A DNA stretch of 59,014 bases, taken from CANGYM01 sp044372405 (GTDB taxonomy: Bacteria > Pseudomonadota > Alphaproteobacteria > JAJTHO01 > CANGYM01). Position numbers and translations under genes: made by a program. Shown in pieces: positions 47,232 through 54,652 of this stretch. The notes below the pieces were generated by a model. It saw nothing but the letters and a program-made list of their open reading frames with translations. It was not told the DNA's origin and searched no databases. Numbering within the stretch: the stretch's first letter is position 1; each line of letters opens with the position of its first letter. The stretch is from assembly GCA_044372405.1 (NCBI GenBank), contig JBILRW010000007.1, positions 1 to 59,014 of the forward strand, in the 5' to 3' direction.

Positions 47232-48053
47232 ATGAAAAAACAATGGTTTTTGTTTTTGATTTTAACGTTGCTCTTGACCCAGGGGGCTTTGGCGGCATCC
47301 TCCTCCCCCGCTGTGGATTTCAAGGTTGAGGTTAGCCCCCAAACCATAGATAAGGTTGGGAATGAACAAAACTTTGTTTTACGCTTAACAGACAACGGAA
47401 AAGGCGTCGATCTTAATCAATTAAAAGAGGTCCATACCCGCAAAATTCACCTGCTGGTTGTGGATTCAACCTTGACCGATTATCACCACGTCCACCCTGT
47501 GCCAACAAAGATTCCTGGGGAATATCGTTTTACCTTTACCCCCAAAAAAAACGCCTATCGTATTTGGGTGGATGTTACGCCGCAGACGACGGGACAGCAA
47601 ACGTTTGTTGTGACCGATGTGGGCAACCCTGAAAAAACACCCCCAGTCATTAAAACGCTGGCCACAGAAAGCACGGTGGGGGGGTATACCTTTCGTTTAA
47701 CATTACAGGACCCCCTGGTGGTGGGACAACCCGCCATGGCATCTGTCGATGTGACGGATGCGTCCGGTAAGCCCGTGACAAGTCTGCAGCCGGTGATGGG
47801 GGCCTTTGCCCATGTTGTGGGCTTTTCTGAGGATTTGCGTACCATTGCCCACATTCACCCCATGGGCCCTGAACCCAAAACACCGGCAGATCGGGGTGGC
47901 CCCACCCTGTCGTTTCATTTAGAGCCTAAAAAAGCCGGCTTTCTGAAGTTATTTGTTCAAACCCGCATCGGGGATCAGGACCTTTTTGCGCCGTTTGGGG
48001 TAACCATTGCCGATGCGGCGAAAAAAGAACGGGAAGACCATCATCATGACTAA
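47232..48053 (+). CDS. Secreted His-rich protein, possible metal-handling role
   Basis: A 273-residue protein with a signal peptide (cleavage near ALA-ASS) and two beta-rich halves. Histidines cluster in VHTRKIHLLVVDSTLTDYHHVHPVP, in AHVVGFSEDLRTIAHIHPMGPEP and at the C-terminus (EDHHHD). Proteins with the paired IHLxVVDxxLxDxxHxHP pattern are often found near heavy-metal resistance genes, but I know of no characterised member. A copper or zinc role is a guess. It follows parB by 13 bases and overlaps the agmatinase start by 8. Confidence 0.65.
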   Translation: MKKQWFLFLILTLLLTQGALAASSSPAVDFKVEVSPQTIDKVGNEQNFVLRLTDNGKGVDLNQLKEVHTRKIHLLVVDSTLTDYHHVHPVPTKIPGEYRFTFTPKKNAYRIWVDVTPQTTGQQTFVVTDVGNPEKTPPVIKTLATESTVGGYTFRLTLQDPLVVGQPAMASVDVTDASGKPVTSLQPVMGAFAHVVGFSEDLRTIAHIHPMGPEPKTPADRGGPTLSFHLEPKKAGFLKLFVQTRIGDQDLFAPFGVTIADAAKKEREDHHHD

Positions 48054-48951
48054 GCCGCTAACCCCGCCGTTGCCTGTTGATAACAAAGGATTTTTGGATA
48101 TTGATTCTGACGAGCAGCCCAGTTATCAAAATGCGCGGTCGGTCATTATTCCCTTTGGGCTAGAGGCTTCGGTCAGTTATGGCAAGGGGACATCCAAAGG
48201 ACCGGCTGCCATTTTGGCGGCGGGCCCCCAGGTGGAATTGTTCGATGAAGTCCTGTGGAAAGAGCCCCACCATGACTTTCAGGCTGTGGTTTTGTCAGAG
48301 CCTGTGATTCAAAAACCCCTTCCGGCGGCCCTGGATCAATTGTCGGGCATTGTGGCCCGCGTGCTGGATGATGGAAAATTCCCCCTGGTTTTGGGGGGGG
48401 AGCACGCCATCACGGCCGGGTCCATTCGTCCCTTTGTCCAGCGCTATCCCGATTTGGCCATTTTGCATTTTGATGCCCATGCCGACTTGCGGGATGGGTA
48501 TGATGGGGAGCATTACAGTCACGCCGCTGCCCTGCGCCGGTGTTTGGACGCACCAACTGTGACGCTGGTGTCTTGCGGGATTCGCAATATCTCCGCCGAA
48601 GAAATCCCGTTTCTTGAGGCAAACCGCCACCGCATTCATATGCATTGGGCGAAAGACAAAAAAAATTGGGACCTCAACGACATCATCGCGCCGCTGCGGG
48701 GGCGTCCCACGTATATTACCTTTGATGTGGATGGGTTTGATGCCTCCCTGATGCCGGCCACGGGAACACCCGAACCGGGGGGACTGTTTTGGGACGAGGC
48801 CCTGGATATTATCCACGCCGCCTGCCAGGCCACAGAAATTGTGGGCGCCGACGTGAATGAGCTGGCGCCCATCCCGGGCTATCACGCCTGTGACTTTTTG
48901 GCAGCAAAGTTAGCGTTTAAAATTTTGGGTTTAACCTTTGCCTATAAATAA
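48046..48951 (+). CDS. speB: Agmatinase
   Basis: Mn-dependent ureohydrolase of the arginase family, most likely hydrolysing agmatine to putrescine and urea. The 301-residue protein carries all metal ligands: GGEHAIT, HFDAHADLRDGYDGEHYSHA and FDVDGFDASLMPATGTPEPGG. The loop after the second motif resembles agmatinases more than arginases. The substrate is inferred; guanidinobutyrase is an alternative. It could share a product with the decarboxylase at 14.6 kb. No arginine decarboxylase is visible here. ATG 48046 overlaps the preceding stop. Confidence 0.88.
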   Translation: MTKPLTPPLPVDNKGFLDIDSDEQPSYQNARSVIIPFGLEASVSYGKGTSKGPAAILAAGPQVELFDEVLWKEPHHDFQAVVLSEPVIQKPLPAALDQLSGIVARVLDDGKFPLVLGGEHAITAGSIRPFVQRYPDLAILHFDAHADLRDGYDGEHYSHAAALRRCLDAPTVTLVSCGIRNISAEEIPFLEANRHRIHMHWAKDKKNWDLNDIIAPLRGRPTYITFDVDGFDASLMPATGTPEPGGLFWDEALDIIHAACQATEIVGADVNELAPIPGYHACDFLAAKLAFKILGLTFAYK

Positions 48952-48994
48952 TTTTATCAGTTAATCATAATGTAAAAAATAAAGGATTTTCCCC

Positions 48995-49969
48995 ATGATG
49001 ACATCCCATGCCGCGCTCCAGAATGCCTCAGAGCCGGCTGTTGTTATTGAACATTTGGGGAAAACCTATCTTTCTGACAAAGGCGCCGCGCCCAAGGTGG
49101 CGCTGAGTGATGTGTCTTTAACCATACCCCAGGGGTCTGTTTTGGGTTTGCTGGGTCCCAATGGTGCGGGGAAATCAACGCTGATTAACATCATGGCGGG
49201 GCTGGTGACGAAAACATCCGGCTGCGTTGTCATCGGGGGGATGGATTTGGATGAACACCCTGTGGATATCCGCCGTCACATCGGGATCGTGCCCCAAGAA
49301 ATCAACATGGATCCGTTTTTCACGCCGCTGGAAATCCTGGAATTTCAGGCCGGTTTTTTCGGCATTCGCCATCGTCGGGCCCGGGCCATGGAGATTTTGG
49401 GGGCTTTGGGCCTGGCCGATAAAGCGAACACCACGGCGCGGTCTCTCTCTGGCGGTATGAAACGCCGTTTGATGGTGGCCAAGGCCATGGTTCACAGCCC
49501 CCGTGTTCTGGTGTTGGATGAGCCCACGGCGGGCGTCGATATCGAACTTCGCCAACTCCTCTGGCAATACGTTCGCCAGTTGAACGGGGAGGGGGTGACG
49601 GTCCTCCTCACCACCCATTATCTGGAGGAAGCCCAGCAAATGTGCGACACCATCGCCATTATTCATAAGGGAACGCTGCGGGCCTTTGAAAAAACGGACA
49701 TTTTGCTCTCAAAAATCGACACCAAGCGGCTGATCTTGACCTTTGCCCATCCCCTCACGGAGATCCCCAGTTTTTTAAGCATTTTTCAGCCCAAAAAAAC
49801 CAGCGATACCACCCTGGTTTTGGATTATCAGCCCAACCCCGAAGCCATTCAAAAAATCCTGGCTGCCATCGCGGGGGCCAAACTGGATATCGCCGATATT
49901 GAAACCAAACAGGGCGATTTGGAGGATATCTTCCTGGCGTTTACGCGGGAGGGGGTGGTGGGGGTATAA
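48995..49969 (+). CDS. ABC transporter ATP-binding protein
   Basis: A 324-residue ATPase of the drug/Nod-factor/CcmA-like ABC-2 group. Walker A GPNGAGKS (54-61), signature LSGGMKRRLMVAKAM, Walker B VLVLDEPTAGVD, switch His in LLTTHYLEEAQQ, and a C-terminal regulatory extension of about 90 residues ending LEDIFLAFTREG, as in NatA-like exporters. An ABC-2 permease normally follows, but the next gene is convergent and unrelated. The substrate is unknown. Confidence 0.92.
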   Translation: MMTSHAALQNASEPAVVIEHLGKTYLSDKGAAPKVALSDVSLTIPQGSVLGLLGPNGAGKSTLINIMAGLVTKTSGCVVIGGMDLDEHPVDIRRHIGIVPQEINMDPFFTPLEILEFQAGFFGIRHRRARAMEILGALGLADKANTTARSLSGGMKRRLMVAKAMVHSPRVLVLDEPTAGVDIELRQLLWQYVRQLNGEGVTVLLTTHYLEEAQQMCDTIAIIHKGTLRAFEKTDILLSKIDTKRLILTFAHPLTEIPSFLSIFQPKKTSDTTLVLDYQPNPEAIQKILAAIAGAKLDIADIETKQGDLEDIFLAFTREGVVGV

Positions 49970-49975
49970 AAAAAA

Positions 49976-50935
49976 CTACCCCACCAAATCCCGCAAAATC
50001 TCAGCCACAGGCTCTTCCCGAACCACCATGCCGACGCTTTGTCCGCACATCAGGGATCCGGTGTCCACGTCCCCCTCCATCACGGCGCGGCGAAGGGCGC
50101 CGGCCCAGTAGTGTTCGATTTTCAGTTGGCCCTCTTTCAGGGAAAGCTCGCCCCGATCCACTTCGTCAATAACCTGCCGCTGAAAGGTGATAAAGTCCTC
50201 CATCCCCTGATTTTTCAGGGCGCGGACGGGAATGACGGGAAAGCGTTTGTCCAGTTGCGTGGAAACAATGGCATCGCGGGCGTTGGCGTTGATGAAGGCA
50301 GCTTTGAATTTCGGGTGGGCTCTGGATTCTGTTGCGCAAACGAAACGAGTGCCCAGCTGGCATCCTGCCGCGCCCATGGTCATATACGCCTCAACGGCGC
50401 TGCGGCTGCCGATACCACCGGCAACAAAGACGGGCACGTCGGTCACGGCCCCCAAAACTTCCTGGACCAAAACCGTGGTGGAAACGGGGCCGATATGGCC
50501 GCCGGCCTCGTGTCCCTCAATAATCAAGGCATCAATGCCCGATTTGACCAGCTTTTTGGCAATGCCCGCATTGGGGGCAAAGCCCATGACTTTGACATGG
50601 CTCTGATGGGCGCGATCGATGTGGGATTTGCCGGGAATGCCGCCGGCAAACACCAGGTGGGAAACCTTTTCTTCGCACACCACGTCAATGAGGGCCTCCA
50701 GGTCCGGATGCATCAAAATCAGATTCACGCCAAAGGGTTTATCGGTCAGCTGACGCGTTGCCTGGATTTCTTCCCGCAATCGGTCAGGCGACATAGAGCC
50801 GCAGGCCAAAACCCCAAAGGCCCCGGCGTTGGAGAGGGCAGAGACCAGGGAACGCTCTGACACCCACGTCATGGCCCCCCCCAAAATGGGGTAACGGCAG
50901 CCTAAAAAGGCCGTCCCTTGCGCGCCCACGGTCAT
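49976..50935 (-). CDS. Nitronate monooxygenase-family flavoprotein
   Basis: A 319-residue FMN-dependent TIM barrel of the NMO/2-nitropropane dioxygenase/FabK family. The N-terminus FLGCRYPILGGAMTWVSERSLVSALSNAGAFGVLACG, then GHEAGGHIGPVSTTVLVQEV (with the His seen in the family), PVFVAGGIGSRSAVEAYMTMGAAGCQLGTRFVCATE, mark it. Whether it oxidises nitronates or reduces enoyl-ACP (FabK) cannot be told from sequence. Its ATG overlaps the lysC stop by 4 bases, suggesting co-translation. Confidence 0.85.
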   Translation of the reverse strand: MTVGAQGTAFLGCRYPILGGAMTWVSERSLVSALSNAGAFGVLACGSMSPDRLREEIQATRQLTDKPFGVNLILMHPDLEALIDVVCEEKVSHLVFAGGIPGKSHIDRAHQSHVKVMGFAPNAGIAKKLVKSGIDALIIEGHEAGGHIGPVSTTVLVQEVLGAVTDVPVFVAGGIGSRSAVEAYMTMGAAGCQLGTRFVCATESRAHPKFKAAFINANARDAIVSTQLDKRFPVIPVRALKNQGMEDFITFQRQVIDEVDRGELSLKEGQLKIEHYWAGALRRAVMEGDVDTGSLMCGQSVGMVVREEPVAEILRDLVG

Positions 50936-52161
50936 AACGGTGCAGCCTGTTGATCCAGACCATAGGCCGTGTGCAGGGCGCGAACGGCCAGTTCCGTATA
51001 GGCATCGTCAATCAGCACGCTGATTTTGATCTCAGAGGTGGAAATCACCTGGATATTGATTTTTTTCTCAGCCAGGGTTTCAAACATTTTCTTGGCCACG
51101 CCCACATGGCTGCGCATGCCCAGGCCCACAACGCTGACCTTGGCCACATCCTGGCGAATGTCCAGGGAATCATAACCCAGGGTTGGCTTCAGCCCCTCTA
51201 AAATCGTTTTTGTTCGGGCGGCATCGCTGCGCGTGACGGTAAAGGTCATATCGGTGCGCCCATCGCCGCCGGCGTTGGTTTGCACAATCATGTCCACATT
51301 AATACCAGAATCCGCAAGGCGACCAAACAGGGACGCCGAGACCCCCGGTTGATCCATTACTTTAAACAAAGACACCTTGGCCTCGTCCCGGGTATAGGTC
51401 ACGCCGCGAATGACTTCGCTTTCCAAAACCTGACGTTCATCCACCACCATGGTTCCCTCACTTTCGGTAAAACTGGAGCGCACCTGAACGGCGACCCCTT
51501 CTTTCATCGCCAATTCAACGGATCGGGTCTGCAAAACCTTCGCCCCCAAAGACGCCATTTCCAGCATTTCTTCGTAACTGATGGCATGCAACTTTCTTGC
51601 CGCCGGTACAATGCGGGGATCACAGGTATATACCCCGTCCACATCGGTATAAATATCGCAACGATCGGCCTTTAGCGCCGCCGCCAAGGCCACCGCCGCC
51701 GTATCACTGCCGCCCCGTCCCACCGTGGTGATGCGCCCATCGGGGGCCACACCCTGAAAGCCCGCCACGACGGGCACTTCGCCCCGTGTCATGGCGGCAA
51801 TCAGATCTTCCCCCTCAATGCGCAAAATCCGGGCTTTGGCATGCATGGCCGAGGTATGAATGGGAATCTGCCAGCCCAGCCAGGAACGGGCAACCAGCCC
51901 TTGATTCTGTAAAATCAGGGCCATCAGGCCCGCCGTGACCTGTTCCCCCGTAGAAACAACGGTATCGTATTCGCGGGGATCGTGCATGGGACTGGCGTCC
52001 TCAGCCCAGCGTACCAACTGATTTGTCGTGCCGGCCATGGCGGAAACCACAACGGCCACCTGGTGACCGGCCTGAATCTCTCTGGCGACGATGGTGGCAA
52101 CGTGGCGCATGCGGCCAAGATCGGCCACCGACGTTCCCCCAAATTTTAAAACCAGGCGCAT
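50932..52161 (-). CDS. lysC: Aspartokinase
   Basis: First enzyme of the aspartate family pathway (Lys, Thr, Met, diaminopimelate); 409 residues. KFGGTSVADLGRM at the N-terminus, VSAMAGTTNQLV, the kinase motif GRGGSDTAAVALAAAL and CDIYTDVDGVYTCDPRIVP are diagnostic. Two ACT domains at the C-terminus (TRDEAKVSLFKVMDQPGVSASLFGRLADSGINVDMIVQ; AKVSVVGLGMRSHVGVAKKMFETLAEKKINIQVISTSEIKISVLI) indicate feedback control. It follows rpmE by 22 bases. hom, for the threonine/methionine branch, is 1.1 kb upstream on the same strand. Confidence 0.97.
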   Translation of the reverse strand: MRLVLKFGGTSVADLGRMRHVATIVAREIQAGHQVAVVVSAMAGTTNQLVRWAEDASPMHDPREYDTVVSTGEQVTAGLMALILQNQGLVARSWLGWQIPIHTSAMHAKARILRIEGEDLIAAMTRGEVPVVAGFQGVAPDGRITTVGRGGSDTAAVALAAALKADRCDIYTDVDGVYTCDPRIVPAARKLHAISYEEMLEMASLGAKVLQTRSVELAMKEGVAVQVRSSFTESEGTMVVDERQVLESEVIRGVTYTRDEAKVSLFKVMDQPGVSASLFGRLADSGINVDMIVQTNAGGDGRTDMTFTVTRSDAARTKTILEGLKPTLGYDSLDIRQDVAKVSVVGLGMRSHVGVAKKMFETLAEKKINIQVISTSEIKISVLIDDAYTELAVRALHTAYGLDQQAAPL

Positions 52162-52183
52162 ACCAAGGAACAGGGCAGGGGGC

Positions 52184-52417
52184 TTACGCCGCGCCGCCGG
52201 GGAAGGTCATGCCCTTAAACCGTTTGTTAAAGCGCGACAACTGCCCTGCATCGGTCAATTTCCGCTGACCCCCGACCCAGGCGGGGTGCGTTTTGGGGTC
52301 AATATCCAAATTCATGGTATCCCCGGGCTTTCCCCATGTTGTGCGGGTTTTAAAGGAGGTCCCATCGGTCATAACAACCGTAATTTCATGATACTTGGGG
52401 TGAATGCCGGATTTCAT
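52184..52417 (-). CDS. rpmE: 50S ribosomal protein L31
   Basis: A 77-residue large-subunit protein. MKSGIHPKYHEITVVMTDGTSFKTRTTWGK and the closing HPAWVGGQRKLTDAGQLSRFNKRF match alphaproteobacterial L31. It is the Cys-lacking form with no zinc ribbon (no CxxC). A longer open frame exists upstream, but the family start is the ATG at 52417. A promoter with a perfect TTGACA lies upstream. Confidence 0.96.
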   Translation of the reverse strand: MKSGIHPKYHEITVVMTDGTSFKTRTTWGKPGDTMNLDIDPKTHPAWVGGQRKLTDAGQLSRFNKRFKGMTFPGGAA

Positions 52418-52450
52418 AACCACTAAAGCCTTTGTTAAAAATAAGGTCCC

Positions 52451-52479
52451 TACGTTAAAAGAAAGGGATGAATTGTCAA
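52451..52479 (-). promoter_or_regulatory. Probable rpmE promoter
   Basis: On the minus strand TTGACA (52479-52474), 17 bases, AACGTA (52456-52451), about 34 bases before the rpmE ATG. The -35 is perfect and the -10 weak. Confidence 0.4.
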
Positions 52480-52515
52480 GGGGTTTGACAGGGGTTTGAA
52501 ACAGGCAGATTTTTT

Positions 52516-53217
52516 TCACAACACCCCGCCCAGTTGCCGGAAAGAGGTAAACTGGTGGCCCTTGGTCACAATAATGTGATCATGCAGTTTAATATGAACG
52601 GATTTCAGGGCGCGGTTGACGTCTTCGGTGTATTTAATGTCGGCGTGGGAGGGCGTCGGGTCCCCGCCCGGATGGTTATGAACCATAATCACGGCGCTGG
52701 CGGACAGTTCCAGGGCCCGTTTCACAACCTCGCGCGGGAAAATGGGCACACTGTTGACGGTGCCCCGTTGATGCACTTCATCGCGGATGACGTGGTTTTT
52801 GTTATTGAGAAAAATCAACCGAAATTCTTCCTCCGTTTTATGCCCCATGACGGCGCGGCAATAATTCACCACATGATCCCAGTGCGATAAAACAGGGGCT
52901 TCTTTCATGTCATGCTGTAAAACTTTGACGGCGGCGATATGAACCGCGCGCAAAATGCTTTGGGCGGCGGGCCCCATGGTTTTAAAGGCAGAAAATTCCT
53001 CCGGCCTGGCCCGGATCACATCGGAAAAACTGCCGAAATGCGCAATTAAAGCCTTGGCCAGGGGCTTAACGTCGGATCGGGGCAGGGCCCCAAACAGCAG
53101 GAGTTCCAGCAGTTCATAATCGGCCAAACCCTGGCCATCGGTTTCCAGGAACCGCTGACGCAGCCTGTGCCGGTGTCCGTGATAATGCGGCGGAGGAGAC
53201 TCTTTATCGGGCATCAA
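52516..53217 (-). CDS. radC: RadC-family JAMM-domain protein
   Basis: A 233-residue protein with an N-terminal helix-hairpin-helix region (GLADYELLELLLFGALPRSDVKPLAKALIAHFGS; RPEEFSAFKTMGPAAQSIL) and a C-terminal JAMM/MPN+ metalloenzyme-like domain (VMVHNHPGGDPTPSHADIKYTEDV). The metal-binding H-x-H-P-x(6)-S-x-x-D set is intact. The family, once linked to DNA repair, has no settled function in chromosomal form. It lies between hom and rpmE in the same direction. Confidence 0.93.
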   Translation of the reverse strand: MMPDKESPPPHYHGHRHRLRQRFLETDGQGLADYELLELLLFGALPRSDVKPLAKALIAHFGSFSDVIRARPEEFSAFKTMGPAAQSILRAVHIAAVKVLQHDMKEAPVLSHWDHVVNYCRAVMGHKTEEEFRLIFLNNKNHVIRDEVHQRGTVNSVPIFPREVVKRALELSASAVIMVHNHPGGDPTPSHADIKYTEDVNRALKSVHIKLHDHIIVTKGHQFTSFRQLGGVL

Positions 53218-53232
53218 CCATCCCCCCTGGGG

Positions 53233-54531
53233 TTAAAAGGGCTCAACACGAAGCAACCGGGGGGCATCACACAAAATATCCAGGGACCGGATTTCCGCCA
53301 GCGTTTGTTGCATCACCGATTCCTGGCATTCATGGGTGGTTAACACCAAAGGAACAACGCCCTGATGATAATCGGCCTCCGGTTGTTTTAAACTGCGGAT
53401 GGATATCCCATGATCGGCCAAAATCCGGGCCAAATGGGACACAGACCCCGCAACATCCCGCAGCATAAAACGAACATAATACCGACACCGATAGGCATCC
53501 ATGGATTCGTGCCGTGCCTGCACCAGGTCCTTAACCGATACTTTAAAGGGCAGCGTATGCCTGTGATTGGCCAAATCAATCAAATCCGCCATAATGGCAG
53601 AGGCCGTGGCATCCCCCCCCGCGCCGCGGCCGGTGACCATGAGCTCGCCCACAAAATCCCCCTTAAACAAAACCGCGTTAAACACATTATCCACATGGGC
53701 CAGGGGCACATGGGCGGGAATCAGGGCGGGATACACAGCCTGGTGCAGGATACCCCGATGATAACTGGCTTTGGCAATCAGTTTAATGACATACCCCATA
53801 TCCTCAGCGGCGGCGACATCGGCGGCAGACAGTCCCCGAATGCCCTCAACATACAGCCCCCTGGCATCGGGGATCACGCCGTAGGCCATACTGGACAGCA
53901 ACGCCAGTTTTTGCGCCGCATCAATGCCATCAATATCAAAGGAGGGATCGGCCTCGGCATAGCCCAACCGTTTGGCTTCTTCCAAAACATCCTCAAACGA
54001 CGCCCCTGTTTTCGCCATGGTGGTTAGGATATAATTACACGTCCCATTTAAAATGCCATACAGCGATTCGATGGTGTTGGCGCTGGATCCCTCCCGCAGC
54101 ATTTTTAAAATGGGGATGCCGCCGGCAACAGCGGCTTCATAACACAGGGAAAGCCCCTGGGCCTCGGCCTTCATAGCCAGATCAATCCCATGATGGGCCA
54201 TCATGGCTTTGTTGGCGGTCACCACCGATTTTCCATTTTCCAGGGCGGTTTGGCATACCTCCAGCGCAATGCCGTTTTGTCCCCCCACCATTTCCACCAC
54301 CACATCCACGCGGGTGTCGCTGGCCAGTGCCAAGGGGTCCTCGTGCCACACATAACCGGACACATCCGCATGGCGGTGACGCGTGCGATCCCGGGCAGAA
54401 ACGGCAACAATCTGCAGCGGACGGTGGCAAATTTTTCTGAGTAAATCCGTTTGCGTCTGCAGAATGGTGACGACACTGCACCCCACCGTTCCCAATCCCA
54501 CAAGACCCACACAAAGCGGTTTTTTTGTCAT
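53233..54531 (-). CDS. hom: Homoserine dehydrogenase
   Basis: Reduces aspartate semialdehyde to homoserine; 432 residues. N-terminal Rossmann PLCVGLVGLGTVGCSV, then VVEMVGG, VVTANKAMMAHHG, YEAAVAGGIPILKMLREG, NGTCNYILTTM and EAKRLGYAEADPSFDIDGIDAAQKLALL are family signatures. A C-terminal ACT domain (HLARILADHGISIRSLKQPEAD) allows threonine feedback. I took ATG 54531; a longer frame from 54642 has no homology. It pairs functionally with lysC on the same strand. Confidence 0.97.
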   Translation of the reverse strand: MTKKPLCVGLVGLGTVGCSVVTILQTQTDLLRKICHRPLQIVAVSARDRTRHRHADVSGYVWHEDPLALASDTRVDVVVEMVGGQNGIALEVCQTALENGKSVVTANKAMMAHHGIDLAMKAEAQGLSLCYEAAVAGGIPILKMLREGSSANTIESLYGILNGTCNYILTTMAKTGASFEDVLEEAKRLGYAEADPSFDIDGIDAAQKLALLSSMAYGVIPDARGLYVEGIRGLSAADVAAAEDMGYVIKLIAKASYHRGILHQAVYPALIPAHVPLAHVDNVFNAVLFKGDFVGELMVTGRGAGGDATASAIMADLIDLANHRHTLPFKVSVKDLVQARHESMDAYRCRYYVRFMLRDVAGSVSHLARILADHGISIRSLKQPEADYHQGVVPLVLTTHECQESVMQQTLAEIRSLDILCDAPRLLRVEPF

Positions 54532-54652
54532 TCCTGGCCTGAATTTCTCCTTGACGATGCCCCACAAAAGCATTTTTTGCAAAGATTCGCAAGGGTGGGG
54601 AAAGGGGGTGGGGAAATGGAGGGCAGAAGATAGGGGCGCCAATGGGTGCCCC

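Noticed and set aside
50039..50860. 273-codon plus-strand frame opposite the NMO-family gene
   Set aside because: Antisense shadow; the minus-strand product has clear family motifs.
53410..54027. 205-codon plus-strand frame opposite hom
   Set aside because: Antisense shadow rich in His, Gly and Ile with no family resemblance.
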